DNA of 10,158 bases from Polyrhizophydium stewartii (GCA_027604665.1 JADGIZ010000677.1:1-10158), one strand, 5' to 3'. Positions 1 to 8,814 are shown, numbered from the stretch's first letter. Numbers and translations: made by a program. Notes: generated from the sequence alone by a model not told the origin.

Positions 1-124
1 GCTGCTGCCGCCGCTGCGGCCCCGATCGCCCCGCTCCCATCGCCTCGGGCCTCCCCGCCGCCCGGCCGCACGTTTGCATCGCAGAGGCGCTGACCGCCGC
101 CGGCTCCGCCTCCGCCCGGCCCAG
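1..124 (+). other. Intronic tail upstream of the HEM3 last exon (partial)
   Basis: This stretch is strongly C-rich and encodes nothing resembling porphobilinogen deaminase in any plus-strand frame. It ends in a good 3' splice site: a GCTGAC branch-like sequence at about 89-94, then a C-rich run and CCAG at 121-124. The family's conserved L-R-K-L-D block begins immediately after. I read it as the 3' part of an intron whose donor lies outside the window. The only GT in the stretch is at 73-74 (GTTTGC). That would leave a 1-72 exon with no resemblance to the enzyme, so I do not favour it. Confidence 0.6.
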
Positions 125-665
125 CCTGCGCAAGCTCGACGATCCAGAGTCCAAGTACGATGCCCTGATCCTCGCCTACGCCGGCGTCCACCGCCTCGGC
201 TGGACAGACAGGATCTCCGAGGTCATCTCGTCCGACATCGTGCTCTACGCCGTCGGCCAAGGCGCCCTCGCCATCGAGTGCCGCGCCGACGACGCAGACA
301 CCCTCGACATCCTGCGGCCCCTCAGCCACCCAGAGACGCTCGTCATGTGCACCGCTGAGCGGTCCTTCATGCGCGCGCTCGAGGGCGGCTGCAGCGTCCC
401 GCTGGGCGTCTCCACCCGCATCTCGTCCGCCGCCGGCGCAGACACGCTGCATCTCGTCGGCTGCGTCACCCGCCTCGACGGCTCAGAGCAGATCCGCGAG
501 GGCGCCTCGATGCCGCTCGCCGGCTTCGACGCGTCCGACGCCGAGGCCTCGCTCGAGCGCCGGGTCGCCTCGGCCGACTCGCTCGGCAAGTCGCTCGCCC
601 GCGTCCTGCTCGACAAGGGCGCCAGGAGCATCCTCGACGAGATCCGCAAGCCCGCCACCGCCTGA
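125..665 (+). CDS. HEM3: Porphobilinogen deaminase (hydroxymethylbilane synthase), 3' terminal exon
   Basis: The enzyme joins four porphobilinogen molecules head to tail into hydroxymethylbilane, the third step of haem synthesis from 5-aminolevulinate, in the cytosol. About 180 C-terminal residues are visible in frame 3. They begin at the conserved L-R-K-L-D segment that follows the family's R-G-N-x-x-T-R motif, which must lie on an upstream exon outside the window. Next come the Y-D-A-L-I-L-A-Y-A-G block and the V-G-Q-G-A-L-A-I-E segment. The L-E-G-G-C-S-V-P-L-G loop follows, and its cysteine (codon 390-392) is the residue that covalently holds the dipyrromethane cofactor. The C-terminal domain then runs to TGA at 663-665. 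The length and the closing L-L-D-K-G-A-R-S-I-L-D motif are normal, so the 3' end looks intact. The next gene starts only 52 bp downstream on the same strand. Confidence 0.95.
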
Positions 666-717
666 GCCCGCCGTCCCCTGCCCTCAGCGGCGCTCGACAA
701 CCGCCCGCTCGCGCGAA

Positions 718-1210
718 ATGAAAGTGCGCGCTGCGATCTTCATGTCCGCGAACCTCAAGCGCGCCGCCTCTGGCGCGGCCGGCAGCGACGACGACGGCGG
801 CCGCCACCGCCCGGCCGCCGCTGGCGCTGGCGCGGCGCACGCAGACAGCACAAAGCCAAAGAAGAAGCTGCGGATAGGCGGCGTGACCGTCTTTGGCGGC
901 TTCGGCGACGGCGACGGCGACAACGGCCACGACTCGTTCTCGTCCGCCTCGCATGGCGCACACCGGCCACTTGGGCATGGGTCGAGCGCCGCAGGCGCGG
1001 CGAACGCTGCCGGAGCCCACTCGCACAGACACGGCCCCCTTGCTCCCGCGCGGCACGGGTCCTCTGGCCCAAGCGTCGCAAAGCGGCCCAGGGTGCCCAA
1101 CGACGACGACGACGAGGACGACTTTGACTTTGACGGCAAGGCTGCCCGCAGGGCCGCTGCCAGCTCGCGCGCCGGCATGGCAAGGCAGAGGCTGCCAAGA
1201 ACCGCCGGCA

Positions 1211-1241
<31 letters not shown>

Positions 1242-2761
1242 TGACGACCTTGACGACGAGGATCTCGAGGCCGGTGCGTCTGGTGCTGGCGAATGCTGGT
1301 CGGTGACGTCGCTGACCACGAAGCGCTCGCACAGCAAAGAAGCGCCGCGGCGCCGTCAAGGCCGAGGGATACGGCAGCGACGAAGAGGCCAAAGACTCGG
1401 ACGACGACGGAGACGACGACGGCGCACGCGAGGCGCCGGGCTCGTCTGCGCGTCTGAGCCGACGCGAGGACGAGTTCGACGAGGAGGATGCCGCCGAGGC
1501 CCGCCGCATTCGCACGGCCGAGCGCCAGCGACGGCGCTCCGAAAACGACCCGTTCGACGACGAAGACGAAGATGACGACGACCCGCGATCCCGCTCGCGC
1601 AGGCGCGCGGGCCAGGATGATGATGATGACGACGACGAAGACGACGATATGTTTGGCGACAACTTTCCAGGCACATCTCGGCGTCGCGACCGCGCCGACG
1701 CCCAAGAGCGGCGACCAGACTTTGACGACATCGACGACGAGCATGGGCAGGTCAAGATCGAGCCGTTCAATATGGACCGCGAGCTCGAGGAGGGGTGAGA
1801 TCTCGCCTGGCTGTCGCGCCTCTATGTCGCTTGCTCACAACCTGCTGCAGCAAGTTTGACGAGAGTGGCCACTATGTGCGCAAGAAGGACGACATGGCGA
1901 TCCACGACTCGTGGCTGCAGGGCATTTCCAAGACGGACATCCAGCGGGTTCGTCCGCTCTCTGTGCGCGCGGCTCAAGCCGACAGACGGCTAACTCTGCA
2001 ATCACTTCTCCGCCTAACAGGCGCGGCAGGCGAGGGCCGCCCAGGTCGAGCGCGAGCGTGAGATCGAGGCCAACGACACCCTCTCAAATGATCCCCACGT
2101 GCTGTGGTACGAGTCGCTTAGCTTGATCAAGCCACGGGAAACACTGATCAAGGTTGGTGTTGGTCTGGCGCGAGCGTAAATAATGTGCGCGCCGCTGACC
2201 GATGTTCCCGTTGAATGGCATAGGCCATCCAGCGGCTTGGTGCGCTAGTGAGACCCAAACAAGCGCGAAAAGGGACAATGGACAGCAGAGGCGGCATGGC
2301 GCACGAGCCAAGCGCCGAGGCGCTCACAAAAAGCAAAAAGGAACTCGAGACACTGACCAGCATCGGCAGCAAGCTTTTTGAGCACGACCAGACCGCATAC
2401 GAAAAAACGTACGAGCAGATTGTGCGTCTCCTTCGCATCAAAAACTTGATCGGTGAGGCAAACCACCTTTGCAATGCTGCACACCACACTTCTCCGCGCC
2501 GCTTTCGCCTGACCGTGTCCTCTACCAGACGACGATTGGGTTCCCGGCACGCCGCTGCCGCCCCTGCACGGCTCGTCGCCCGCAGCGCAGCAGATGTTTG
2601 AGTACAAGTGGGGCCCCGACTCGGATCAGACTTTTGGCCCCTTCACAGTCGAGCAGATGCGCGCGTGGGCGCAAGGCGGGTTTCTTGCCCAGGGCAACGC
2701 ATGGGTCCGTGCTGTCGGCGAGCAGGACTTCCGCCCGGCGGCAGAGCGCCAGCTTGCGTAG
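718..2761 (+). CDS. LIN1/CD2BP2-type U5 snRNP-associated protein with C-terminal GYF domain (six exons)
   Basis: Model: 718-1273, 1335-1794, 1851-1947, 2021-2152, 2224-2452 and 2529-2761, giving 568 residues. Introns are 61, 56, 73, 71 and 76 nt, and every junction restores frame. Family members (yeast Lin1/Snu40, human CD2BP2/U5-52K) are nuclear and bind the U5 snRNP component Prp6; the GYF domain binds proline-rich peptides. Residues 1-330 are low complexity, with basic K/R clusters that could act as nuclear localisation signals and long Asp runs. The conserved core begins near 330 (VKIEPFNMDRELEEG, then KFDESGHYVRKKDD and HDSWL). A WYESLSLIKPRETL segment and the AIQRLGAL helix follow. The GYF domain covers about 514-568 (EYKW, GPF, M-R-A-W) and reaches the C-terminus. 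Position 542, usually Tyr in G-Y-F, is Gly. The first ATG (718) has a purine at -3; an in-frame ATG at 742 (560 residues) is the alternative. Confidence 0.92.
1213..1248 (+). repeat. GAC/GAT run coding for twelve aspartates
   Basis: Twelve consecutive Asp codons lie near the 3' end of the first LIN1-like exon. They are arranged as GAT-GAC-GAC-GAC repeated every 12 nt, with the final copy cut short. A second Asp/Glu-rich stretch lies at about 1618-1650 in exon 2. Such acidic runs are common in the variable N-terminal part of this protein family. Confidence 0.85.
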
Positions 2762-2797
2762 CTCGGCCGCTGTCACCACCAACGCTGGCCAACAAAA

Positions 2798-2820
2798 GCT
2801 TCCGATCATTGCTTCCGATC
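2798..2820 (+). repeat. Perfect 10-bp direct repeat just upstream of the cyclic-nucleotide-binding gene
   Basis: GCTTCCGATC occurs at 2798-2807 and again at 2811-2820, separated by 3 bp. It lies in the 69-bp gap between the LIN1-like stop and the ATG at 2831. It could be a promoter or 5' UTR element of the downstream gene or a local duplication. No known factor site is assigned. Confidence 0.5.
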
Positions 2821-2830
2821 TTGCCTCCAC

Positions 2831-5414
2831 ATGCCCGCGCGTCCAGAGCCTGGGCAGATTCTCAGCATCGCGTCAGCGGATATCGCCGCGCAGGCGGGAC
2901 CGGCATCCGACACGCCGATTGCATCTGCTGCTGCGTCGACGTCATCTCCGCACCCGCCGTCTGTTCACGCGGCCGCGGGAGCGCCGCGCAGGAGCATCCT
3001 TGGTGTTCTGGTGGGAAGAGGCAAGACTCCCCATGTCCAGTCGCACGAGCATCAGGATCACCAACAATCGCTGCATGCGCCGCCAAACCATCATGGATCG
3101 CGCCCACGCACTGCCGGCAGTGAGTCGCCCCGCCAAAGGATACTCATAGTCGGGCCAGATGCAGGCGGTTCCCGCCGGCACGGGGCCGCGCAAAGTCAGG
3201 CACTGAAGAGCGGTGAATGCTGATGCATGGCTCCTTGCGACCAGGCGACGTGAGGGATCAGACGGCTGCATCGAGCAGCATCGAGACCGGCGGGCTTCTT
3301 TTAATCGGCCCGAGGACGAGCGCCAGGACGCGCGACGCTTGTGCTCACCCGAGCCAACCCGCAGGCGGAAGTGCAGGCACCGACCAGTCTGGGTTTCTGG
3401 ACTCGCAGCGCAATCATCCGGCGGCCGCCGCTGGACCAGCGGGGTCATCCGGCACGCCGCCGCCAAAGACAGCAAGATTGTCATCGGACTCACAGTCGCT
3501 TGCTCCCTCACATCCTCTTGGCATCATCAGCCACACCACAACAGCGGCCGCAGGGGCATCGGCCTCGGCTCGCTCGGCTCATGCTCAATCGCCGGTGCCG
3601 CCGGCCAGGAGACTGAGCCACAGTTCCGTTGCGGCATCATGTGCATCCGCAGGATTGGGACCCTCGCTCATGATTGCCGGGTCAGGGCGTTCCACACAAC
3701 CGGCCAGCGCGCAGGCCGCTGCGGCTGGATCCGTCTTGCGGCGCGACCATTCAGCCTCCGCCCCGCGCGATGCAGGGCCTCATATCCGGAAGGCCTTCGT
3801 GCCGCCTCCCGTGTCGCCACCATCGGCCGCTGCAGCCGCCACACACAGCCCGCGGTGTTCGTCGCCGACATCGCCATACGAAGACAAATGCGACGGTGGC
3901 AAGATGCATATGGGGGTTGTTGCTGGCCGTGCAGTTTCTGGCCAGCCCAATCTCTCACGACCGGCGCCTTTGCAGCCAGAGTCCAGAAACTGCCGGCTCC
4001 CGTCGGATGGGGATGAAAAGCACGTGCCATTCGCTGGCAGCCTTCAACCGCAAACGGGCGAAACGCTGATGCATGCGAGTGCAGAACACGACAGCATGAC
4101 TCGGTGCTGCGCCGACAAAGGTCTGGCAATGGCTCTTATCCGTTGCCCACACATGTTGCGCAGCGATGCCAGCCGCCGCCGTCAATGCCAGGGCAACACC
4201 ATCCAGCTGCAGGCCCGAGTCGGTCGAAATCAGAAACGGCGGCGCCAGCGACGGCGACATCGACAGCCTTATCGACGCGCGAGCCCTTGCCGCCTGTTGC
4301 GCCGACATCACCTATGACCCAGGAAGGAGGCAACAGGCGGGTGCGTTCCCTCGGACGCAACAAGTGTCTGGTGCAATGTCCAAGGCGGCTGACAAACATG
4401 CACACTGCGCAGCGCCGGATCGACCGCTCGTGGCAATCGTATAGCGCGGCCAAGGCGTCTGGAACAGCGGGAAGTCACTCACGCGATTCAACGCCAAAGC
4501 AAGAAAGCACCATCGATGTTGCGAGCACAGAGGCCCAGCATCAAGGATCTGCAAACGTCGCCGACCAGACTGCCCAGCTCATCTCGCCTTCGAGGAGCGT
4601 CTCCTTTGACAAGGACTCACCTCCGCCGAGTGAGCTGCTGCCTGGTTGCATCAAGGCATTGCGGGTGTTTCGGCTATCCTGACCGTGCACCTGCAGATCA
4701 TAGACCTCGCAAGTCGAAATCAACTGATACAGACATCTCGCTCATGCAGATGGCCCGGACATCGGACGGTGCGCTGGCCGTCGCGTCGTCTTCCGAGTTC
4801 AACGGCGGCACAGAGTCCATGGGCTCGAGTCAGTCCCTCTCGAAAAGCCTTGAGCGCACCCAGCAAGCCACGTCCGGCTTGCACGGCGCCGAGACACGCA
4901 CGCAGGCGCAAATCCAGGCACCAGCGCAGATATTCTCGTCCGCCGCAGGCCAAGCGCTGACCAGCAGGGTCTCGTACATGGGCCGGGCTGCCAAGCTGTG
5001 CGACAAGGAATACAATCCGCTCCAGCGATCGTTTTCGGCGGACGCGCCTGGATCTCCGTCGTTTGGGCGCCGACAGCACTCGCGCAGAGACGTTGCCGCA
5101 CTGTCGGCCGGCAACTCATCCGAGCTGCTCGTGCACAAGCCGCACCAACTCCAAGCCGCTCGTCCCAACATATCTACGACGCACGATCACCTCTCAGCCG
5201 CACTGGCTTCAAGACCACAGTATCTAACGGCTCCTTACGGTGCGCAGGCCGACTCGGATGCGCTTTGCAAGACCCCCGTGCGATCACGGGTGCGCATGCC
5301 CAGGATCCAGCAGGTGTTCAGCGCTGGCTCAGAAGCTTCGTCAGAGACACAGCAGCCGCCTTCTGTTGGTTCGTTCTCTCACGCGCATCCAGCGTCTCTC
5401 GCTCAGACGGGTGT

Positions 5415-5457
<43 letters not shown>

Positions 5458-7486
5458 CGGGCAATGCCTGCAGGGGATATGACATCGCCGCCGCACCCCG
5501 ATTCACGCTCTCGACGTCACACCATTGCGCGCGACCTGCTGCTCAGCGCACATCCGACCCGGCAGGTGCCCGACAGCGAGCACTCGAGCCCGGCGCAGAC
5601 GGCCGCGCGCGGGAACCTGCCGCTCGTGAACAGCCCGATCGGCAACGCGAGTCCGCGCGAGATGGCCAGCCCGGCTGCCCTGCGGCGCCAGCATGCGGCG
5701 TCCAGCAGCGACACCCTGCCTGCTTTGCGCTGGAAGGAGACGATCAGCAAGACGCTGCAGCCCAGCGGCCTGCCCCTGTCGCTGGCGATGGTTGTTGCCG
5801 AGGCGCTCTCTGCCCGGGAGATGCAGCATGCGCGCGTGCGTGCGGGCTCGGCCGTGAAGCAAGGGGGCCACAAGCCGGCGGTGCTCGCGGCGGAATGCAC
5901 CACGCCGTCGAGTGTCTCGCTTGTGGCCGGCGCCAGCGCTTCGCATGCGCAGCCGCCTCCCTGCGCGCACAACAAATGGAGGCAGGTGTTCCGGGCGTTT
6001 ACGTTTGCAAGGCAGTGCGCCAAGATCATGTCGTGCCGGTCGTGGCCCGAGATGCACATGACTGTGCGCGAGAACGCGAGTCAGGCATCGGACGTGTTCA
6101 AGTCCATGATATCCAGGTATGCGGGCGGAGACGACCGCAAGATTGCCGAAAAGGTGCGTCGTTGTCGACTTGGCGCCTTGCACGTGCTTTTAGATTGGCT
6201 GTCGTTTGTATGGCTGGCTGGCGCTCACGCGTTGTGTTGCTGCCTGGGCTGCAGATTGTCGAGCTTTTGCGATGCGAGCGCACGGATGAGAATGTTGCGC
6301 ATCTCGAGAAGCTCATTAGCATGAACAACCAAAAGTTCCGCAGCTTTACGTACAACCAGCGGCTCAAGTTCTGCCGCGTGATGCGGGTGCGACCATGCGC
6401 GTGCACGTGTTGCCGCCCAGGATACCTTCAGCTGACGGTCGCGGGGGTGCTCTTGATCAAGTTCGAGGAGCATTCCGAGCGGCGCATTGTCATCAAGGAG
6501 GGCCACGTTTCTCATGCGTTCTACTTTATTCTCTCGGGGCAGGTGATTGTTTTCAAGATCAAAAATGGGCAGTGGATTCAAGTGAGCCGATGCTGCTCTT
6601 GTGCCCCGCCGCTGCCTCGCAATTGAGGTCGCTAACCAGCGCGCGGGCTGTCCAGCTCAACGTGATGAACAAGGGCGAGAGCTTTGGCGACCGCACGATG
6701 CACGTGCTGAACGACAAGCGCACGGCGTGGATCGCGACAATGTGTCGGTGCCAGTTTCTGATTGTCGACAAGAGCGACTTTTACGCCATCACGCAAGTCA
6801 AGGACGAGACGCACACGGTCAACATGGTGACCAAGCTGATGTCGCTCGATCACTTTTCGAATGCGCCCGGCGGGTTTCTCGAGCGCATTGCGCCGAGCTG
6901 CGAGATTGTGCACTACGAGCCGAATTCGACCGTGGTCCCCGAAGGCTCGATGCCGCACCAGCTTTTCTGGATCCTCAAGGGGACGTGTCGGCGCGTGCGG
7001 GTCGTGCCGTTCTGCAAGCGCGACGAAGGGTCCAAGGCAGGTGCCGAGGACGTGCAAGACCAGCTGCAGGCGTGGGATCCCGACACCCCGCTGCCGGCGG
7101 GGGCCAAGCGGGTTAGTCTGCTCCTGACCGTCGGCGACCTTGGACCGGGCGACTTTTTCCCACCCCTGCCGTGGACCGAGACGTTGCCGCCGATGCTGCC
7201 TCTCAACAAGGATGCGTACGAGAGGGTCATCTCGTCGGACAATGCGGCGGCCAAGTGGAACATCAGCAACGAGTCGGTGGTGACGACGAGCACCGTCGAA
7301 GCCATTGTCGTGCTGCGGACCGACTATGTGCGAATCGCCCCCGAGACGACCGTGCTCGAGAGCATCGTCAAGGGCCTCGGCAGCCCGACGCTGAACGAGC
7401 TGCAGACGTCATATATCGGCAAGCAGCAGTGGAGCAAGTTTAAGAAGCGTACGATGCGCGAGCTGGCCGTGCGGAGGCCGAAATGA
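2831..7486 (+). CDS. Large protein with disordered N-terminus and two cyclic-nucleotide-binding domains (seven exons)
   Basis: Model: 2831-3119, 3245-4023, 4095-4629, 4697-6153, 6255-6386, 6462-6581 and 6656-7486, giving 1380 residues. Introns are 125, 71, 67, 101, 75 and 74 nt. Residues 1 to about 1000 are Ser/Ala/Pro/Gln/Thr-rich and look disordered, with thirteen glutamines at 775-787. From about 1021 the protein becomes structured. The first cyclic-nucleotide-binding domain (about 1060-1165) shows I-V-I-K-E-G-H, F-Y-F-I-L-S-G-Q-V and a phosphate-cassette region K-G-E-S-F-G-D followed by K-R-T-A (Arg 1126). The usual FGE is FGD here. The second domain (about 1171-1320) has F-W-I-L-K-G but an acidic/proline-rich insert and G-P-G-D-F-F without a following Arg-bearing cassette, so it probably does not bind nucleotide normally. 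No kinase, channel or membrane segment is visible. A cAMP/cGMP-responsive scaffold is an inference. The C-terminal four exons are secure. The 4024-4094 intron is tentative, and an acceptor at 3364 instead of 3244 would also keep frame. Confidence 0.82.
3120..3244 (+). other. Intron 1 of the cyclic-nucleotide-binding gene
   Basis: The donor is a consensus GTGAGT. A GCTGAT branch-like sequence lies at 3219-3224 and the acceptor CCAG ends at 3244. At 125 nt, it moves the reading from frame 2 to frame 1. Acceptors at 3199 and 3208 would hit a TGA at once. An acceptor at 3364 (intron of 245 nt) also keeps frame and would remove 40 residues. Confidence 0.6.
4024..4094 (+). other. Tentative intron 2 of the cyclic-nucleotide-binding gene
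   Basis: A change from frame 1 to frame 3 is needed somewhere around 4000-4100, because protein-like low-complexity sequence fades in one frame and appears in the other. GTGCCA at 4024 to GACAG ending at 4094 (71 nt) fits, with CTGAT at 4066-4070. The alternative 4002-4084 (GTCGGA donor) also fits the frame. The exact edges are not certain. Confidence 0.4.
5416..5454 (+). repeat. Uninterrupted (CAG)13 trinucleotide repeat coding for polyglutamine
   Basis: Thirteen CAG codons without a synonymous CAA interruption are read as Gln in exon 4 of the cyclic-nucleotide-binding gene. The same stretch would be polyserine or polyalanine in the other two frames. Flanking Ser/Gln/Pro-rich sequence in frame 1 supports the Gln reading. 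Pure CAG runs are prone to length change. Confidence 0.9.
6387..6461 (+). other. Stop-free 75-nt intron inside the first cyclic-nucleotide-binding domain
   Basis: The donor is GTGCGA, a GCTGAC branch sequence lies at about 6431-6436, and the acceptor is CAAG. Removal joins C-R-V-M-R to F-E-E-H-S-E, which fits the domain family. The intron is a multiple of three and lacks in-frame stops, so an unspliced message would add 25 residues without ending translation. Confidence 0.75.
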
Positions 7487-7605
7487 AGCGGCGCCGTGTG
7501 TGCGTGTTGTCGCGGCGCCGTCTTTGTTCGGATCTTGCCCGGAGTGCCGCCGAGCGCCGAGCCACCCCTGCTCACCGTGATTTTGGAAGCACATACAACT
7601 GGAGC

Positions 7606-8735
7606 ATGTCGAGCGGCTACACCAAGCACCGCAAGTCCCTGAGACCGCCTCTGGTGGACGAAAGCGCGCACGGCAGCCGGCGGGTGTCGCATTTCGTTGG
7701 GTCGATGCGCGGCAAGGACCTTGGAACGCAGTTGCGCGAGGCCGTCGAGCTGGCTGGCAACACCGAGCGCAGACGCATCTGCTGGAACATTGCGGCCAAG
7801 ATTCTCGAGCTGGTAATGGCACCACGCGCCGCCTGCTGCGCCGTGCTGCCCACGGACCGCTGTGCGGCAGAGGCAACACCGCGCCGCGGTGAGGAGCAGC
7901 GTTGCTGTCCGTGCGACCTGCTGACGAGCGACAACAAACTTGGACGCATGTGTTGCTCTCGCGCTTCACAACTCCGCGCGTCGTGAAATCGCACATCTCC
8001 GCCCTCCAGACGAGCGGCATCTGCGTGCTGGTCATCTCGCCGTCGTACATGATGCTCGCGCGCGTCGTGGTTTCCATCCACATTTTCGCCATCGTCGCTT
8101 GCATTGCCGTGTTTGCCTCGCACAAGACAATGTGGATCCAGAACAATATCGCCAAAGTCGATCTCGCGGTGCGCATCGCGAGGCGCATGGGGGACCATAG
8201 CACCACCATCTCTCCTCGCTAACGAGCGTGCGCGTGCTCTGGCACTGGCGCTAGATCTTCCTCTGTGTTGGGGTGTTGTGTGCGGCGATTGTCGTCGTGT
8301 ATGCGCTCACGGGATCTTACTATTACACAATCAACATTAACTGCAACGCCGATTGCAACGACGTGCCCGGAGTCACGTCATCGACGGTCTGCGTGCAGTC
8401 CAGTGCGTGTTTGCTTTCTGCGGGGGGGGCTTACGACCGCGAGGAGGCTCGCTGACGCTGCGCGCCGCAACAGACGACGCGAGCGGTGCCGCCCAATGCA
8501 GTGCTGACAAGTTCCGCACCTACAAGCAGCAGCTGCTCGACTACGACACGAGCTCGTGGGTGCTCGTGGCACATCTGGTCATGCAGGTGCGGCTTGTACC
8601 GGCAAGAGCGGCGGTGCGATAAGGGCCGGGCTGACGACGGGGTGCCGCTTGCAGATCCCCAGCGGGCACATGTGCACGACGCGGGTTGCGGAGCATCTCA
8701 AAGCCGAGCGGCTGTTTCCAAGCCGCTCACCATGA
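7606..8735 (+). CDS. Unrecognised small membrane protein (five-exon model)
   Basis: Model: 7606-7812, 8010-8168, 8255-8402, 8474-8586 and 8655-8735, giving 235 residues. Introns are 197, 86, 71 and 68 nt. Each joins phases correctly, and the last three carry CTAAC or GCTGAC shortly before the acceptor. I do not recognise the family. Residues 1-69 are hydrophilic and basic, with no signal peptide. Hydrophobic stretches at about 70-105 (one or two segments, including SIHIFAIVACIAVFA) and 123-142 (IFLCVGVLCAAIVVVYALTG) look membrane-spanning. A loop follows with Cys at 152, 156, 168 and 180 and several Asn, suggesting an oxidised luminal or extracellular region. A weaker hydrophobic patch (SSWVLVAHLVM) comes near 200-209, then a short tail. 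The ATG at 7606 has A at -3 and sits 119 bp after the previous stop. The first intron is the weakest join. The reading stops at TGA 8733, but a Gly/Ser/Asn-rich stretch continues in the same frame beyond it. Confidence 0.5.
7813..8009 (+). other. Long first intron of the unrecognised membrane-protein gene
   Basis: GTAATG donor to CTCCAG acceptor, 197 nt, switching from frame 1 to frame 3. A GCTGAC at 7920-7925 is followed by an AG only 3 nt after the presumed branch A, then by no further AG until 8008-8009. That fits a distant branch point with an AG-free zone. A small exon hidden inside cannot be excluded. Confidence 0.45.
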
Positions 8736-8750
8736 AGGCGGGGCCGCAGT

Positions 8751-8804
8751 AGCGGCGGCAATGGCAGCAGCAGCGGCAATGGCAGCGGCGGCGGCGGCGG
8801 CGGT
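8751..8804 (+). repeat. GGC/AGC simple repeat in the convergent 3' region
   Basis: A low-complexity run with GGCAATGGCAGC at 8757-8768 and again at 8775-8786, followed by (GGC)5-GGT at 8787-8804. It lies just after the stop of the membrane-protein gene. In frame 3, the frame of that gene's last exon, it reads as Gly/Ser/Asn repeats. Confidence 0.7.
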
Positions 8805-8814
8805 GTGGGGCGGA

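Noticed and set aside
245..1770. Long minus-strand open frames opposite HEM3 and the LIN1-like gene
   Set aside because: They mirror the GC-rich codon pattern and the acidic GAC/GAT repeats, giving poly-Ser or poly-Val runs on the other strand. They contain no family motifs.
2798..2820. Possible sequencing-adapter remnant (GCTTCCGATC resembles part of a common adapter)
   Set aside because: The match is incomplete: adapter GCTCTTCCGATCT differs by missing bases, and the repeat sits in continuous plausible intergenic sequence.
3213..4016. Frame-3 open frame (267 residues) overlapping exon 2 of the cyclic-nucleotide-binding gene
   Set aside because: It is rich in Arg, Cys and Trp in irregular order, whereas frame 1 over the same bases shows a consistent Ser/Ala/Pro-rich protein that links by splice sites to the exons on both sides.
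5503..6183. 226-residue minus-strand open frame opposite the cyclic-nucleotide-binding gene
   Set aside because: It is Arg/Leu/Ala/Gly-rich without recognisable motifs and lies opposite a well-supported exon. It looks like a GC-driven shadow.
4998..6254. Frame-3 open frame of about 540 residues overlapping exon 4 and continuing into exons 5-6
   Set aside because: Only its last part (6255 onward) is real coding sequence, joined by splicing from frame 1. The upstream part is Ala/Arg/Cys-rich out-of-frame reading, including polyalanine from the CAG run.
8751..8804. Repeat array or CRISPR-like structure
   Set aside because: It is a simple GGC/AGC microsatellite without spacers, in a eukaryotic gene-dense context.
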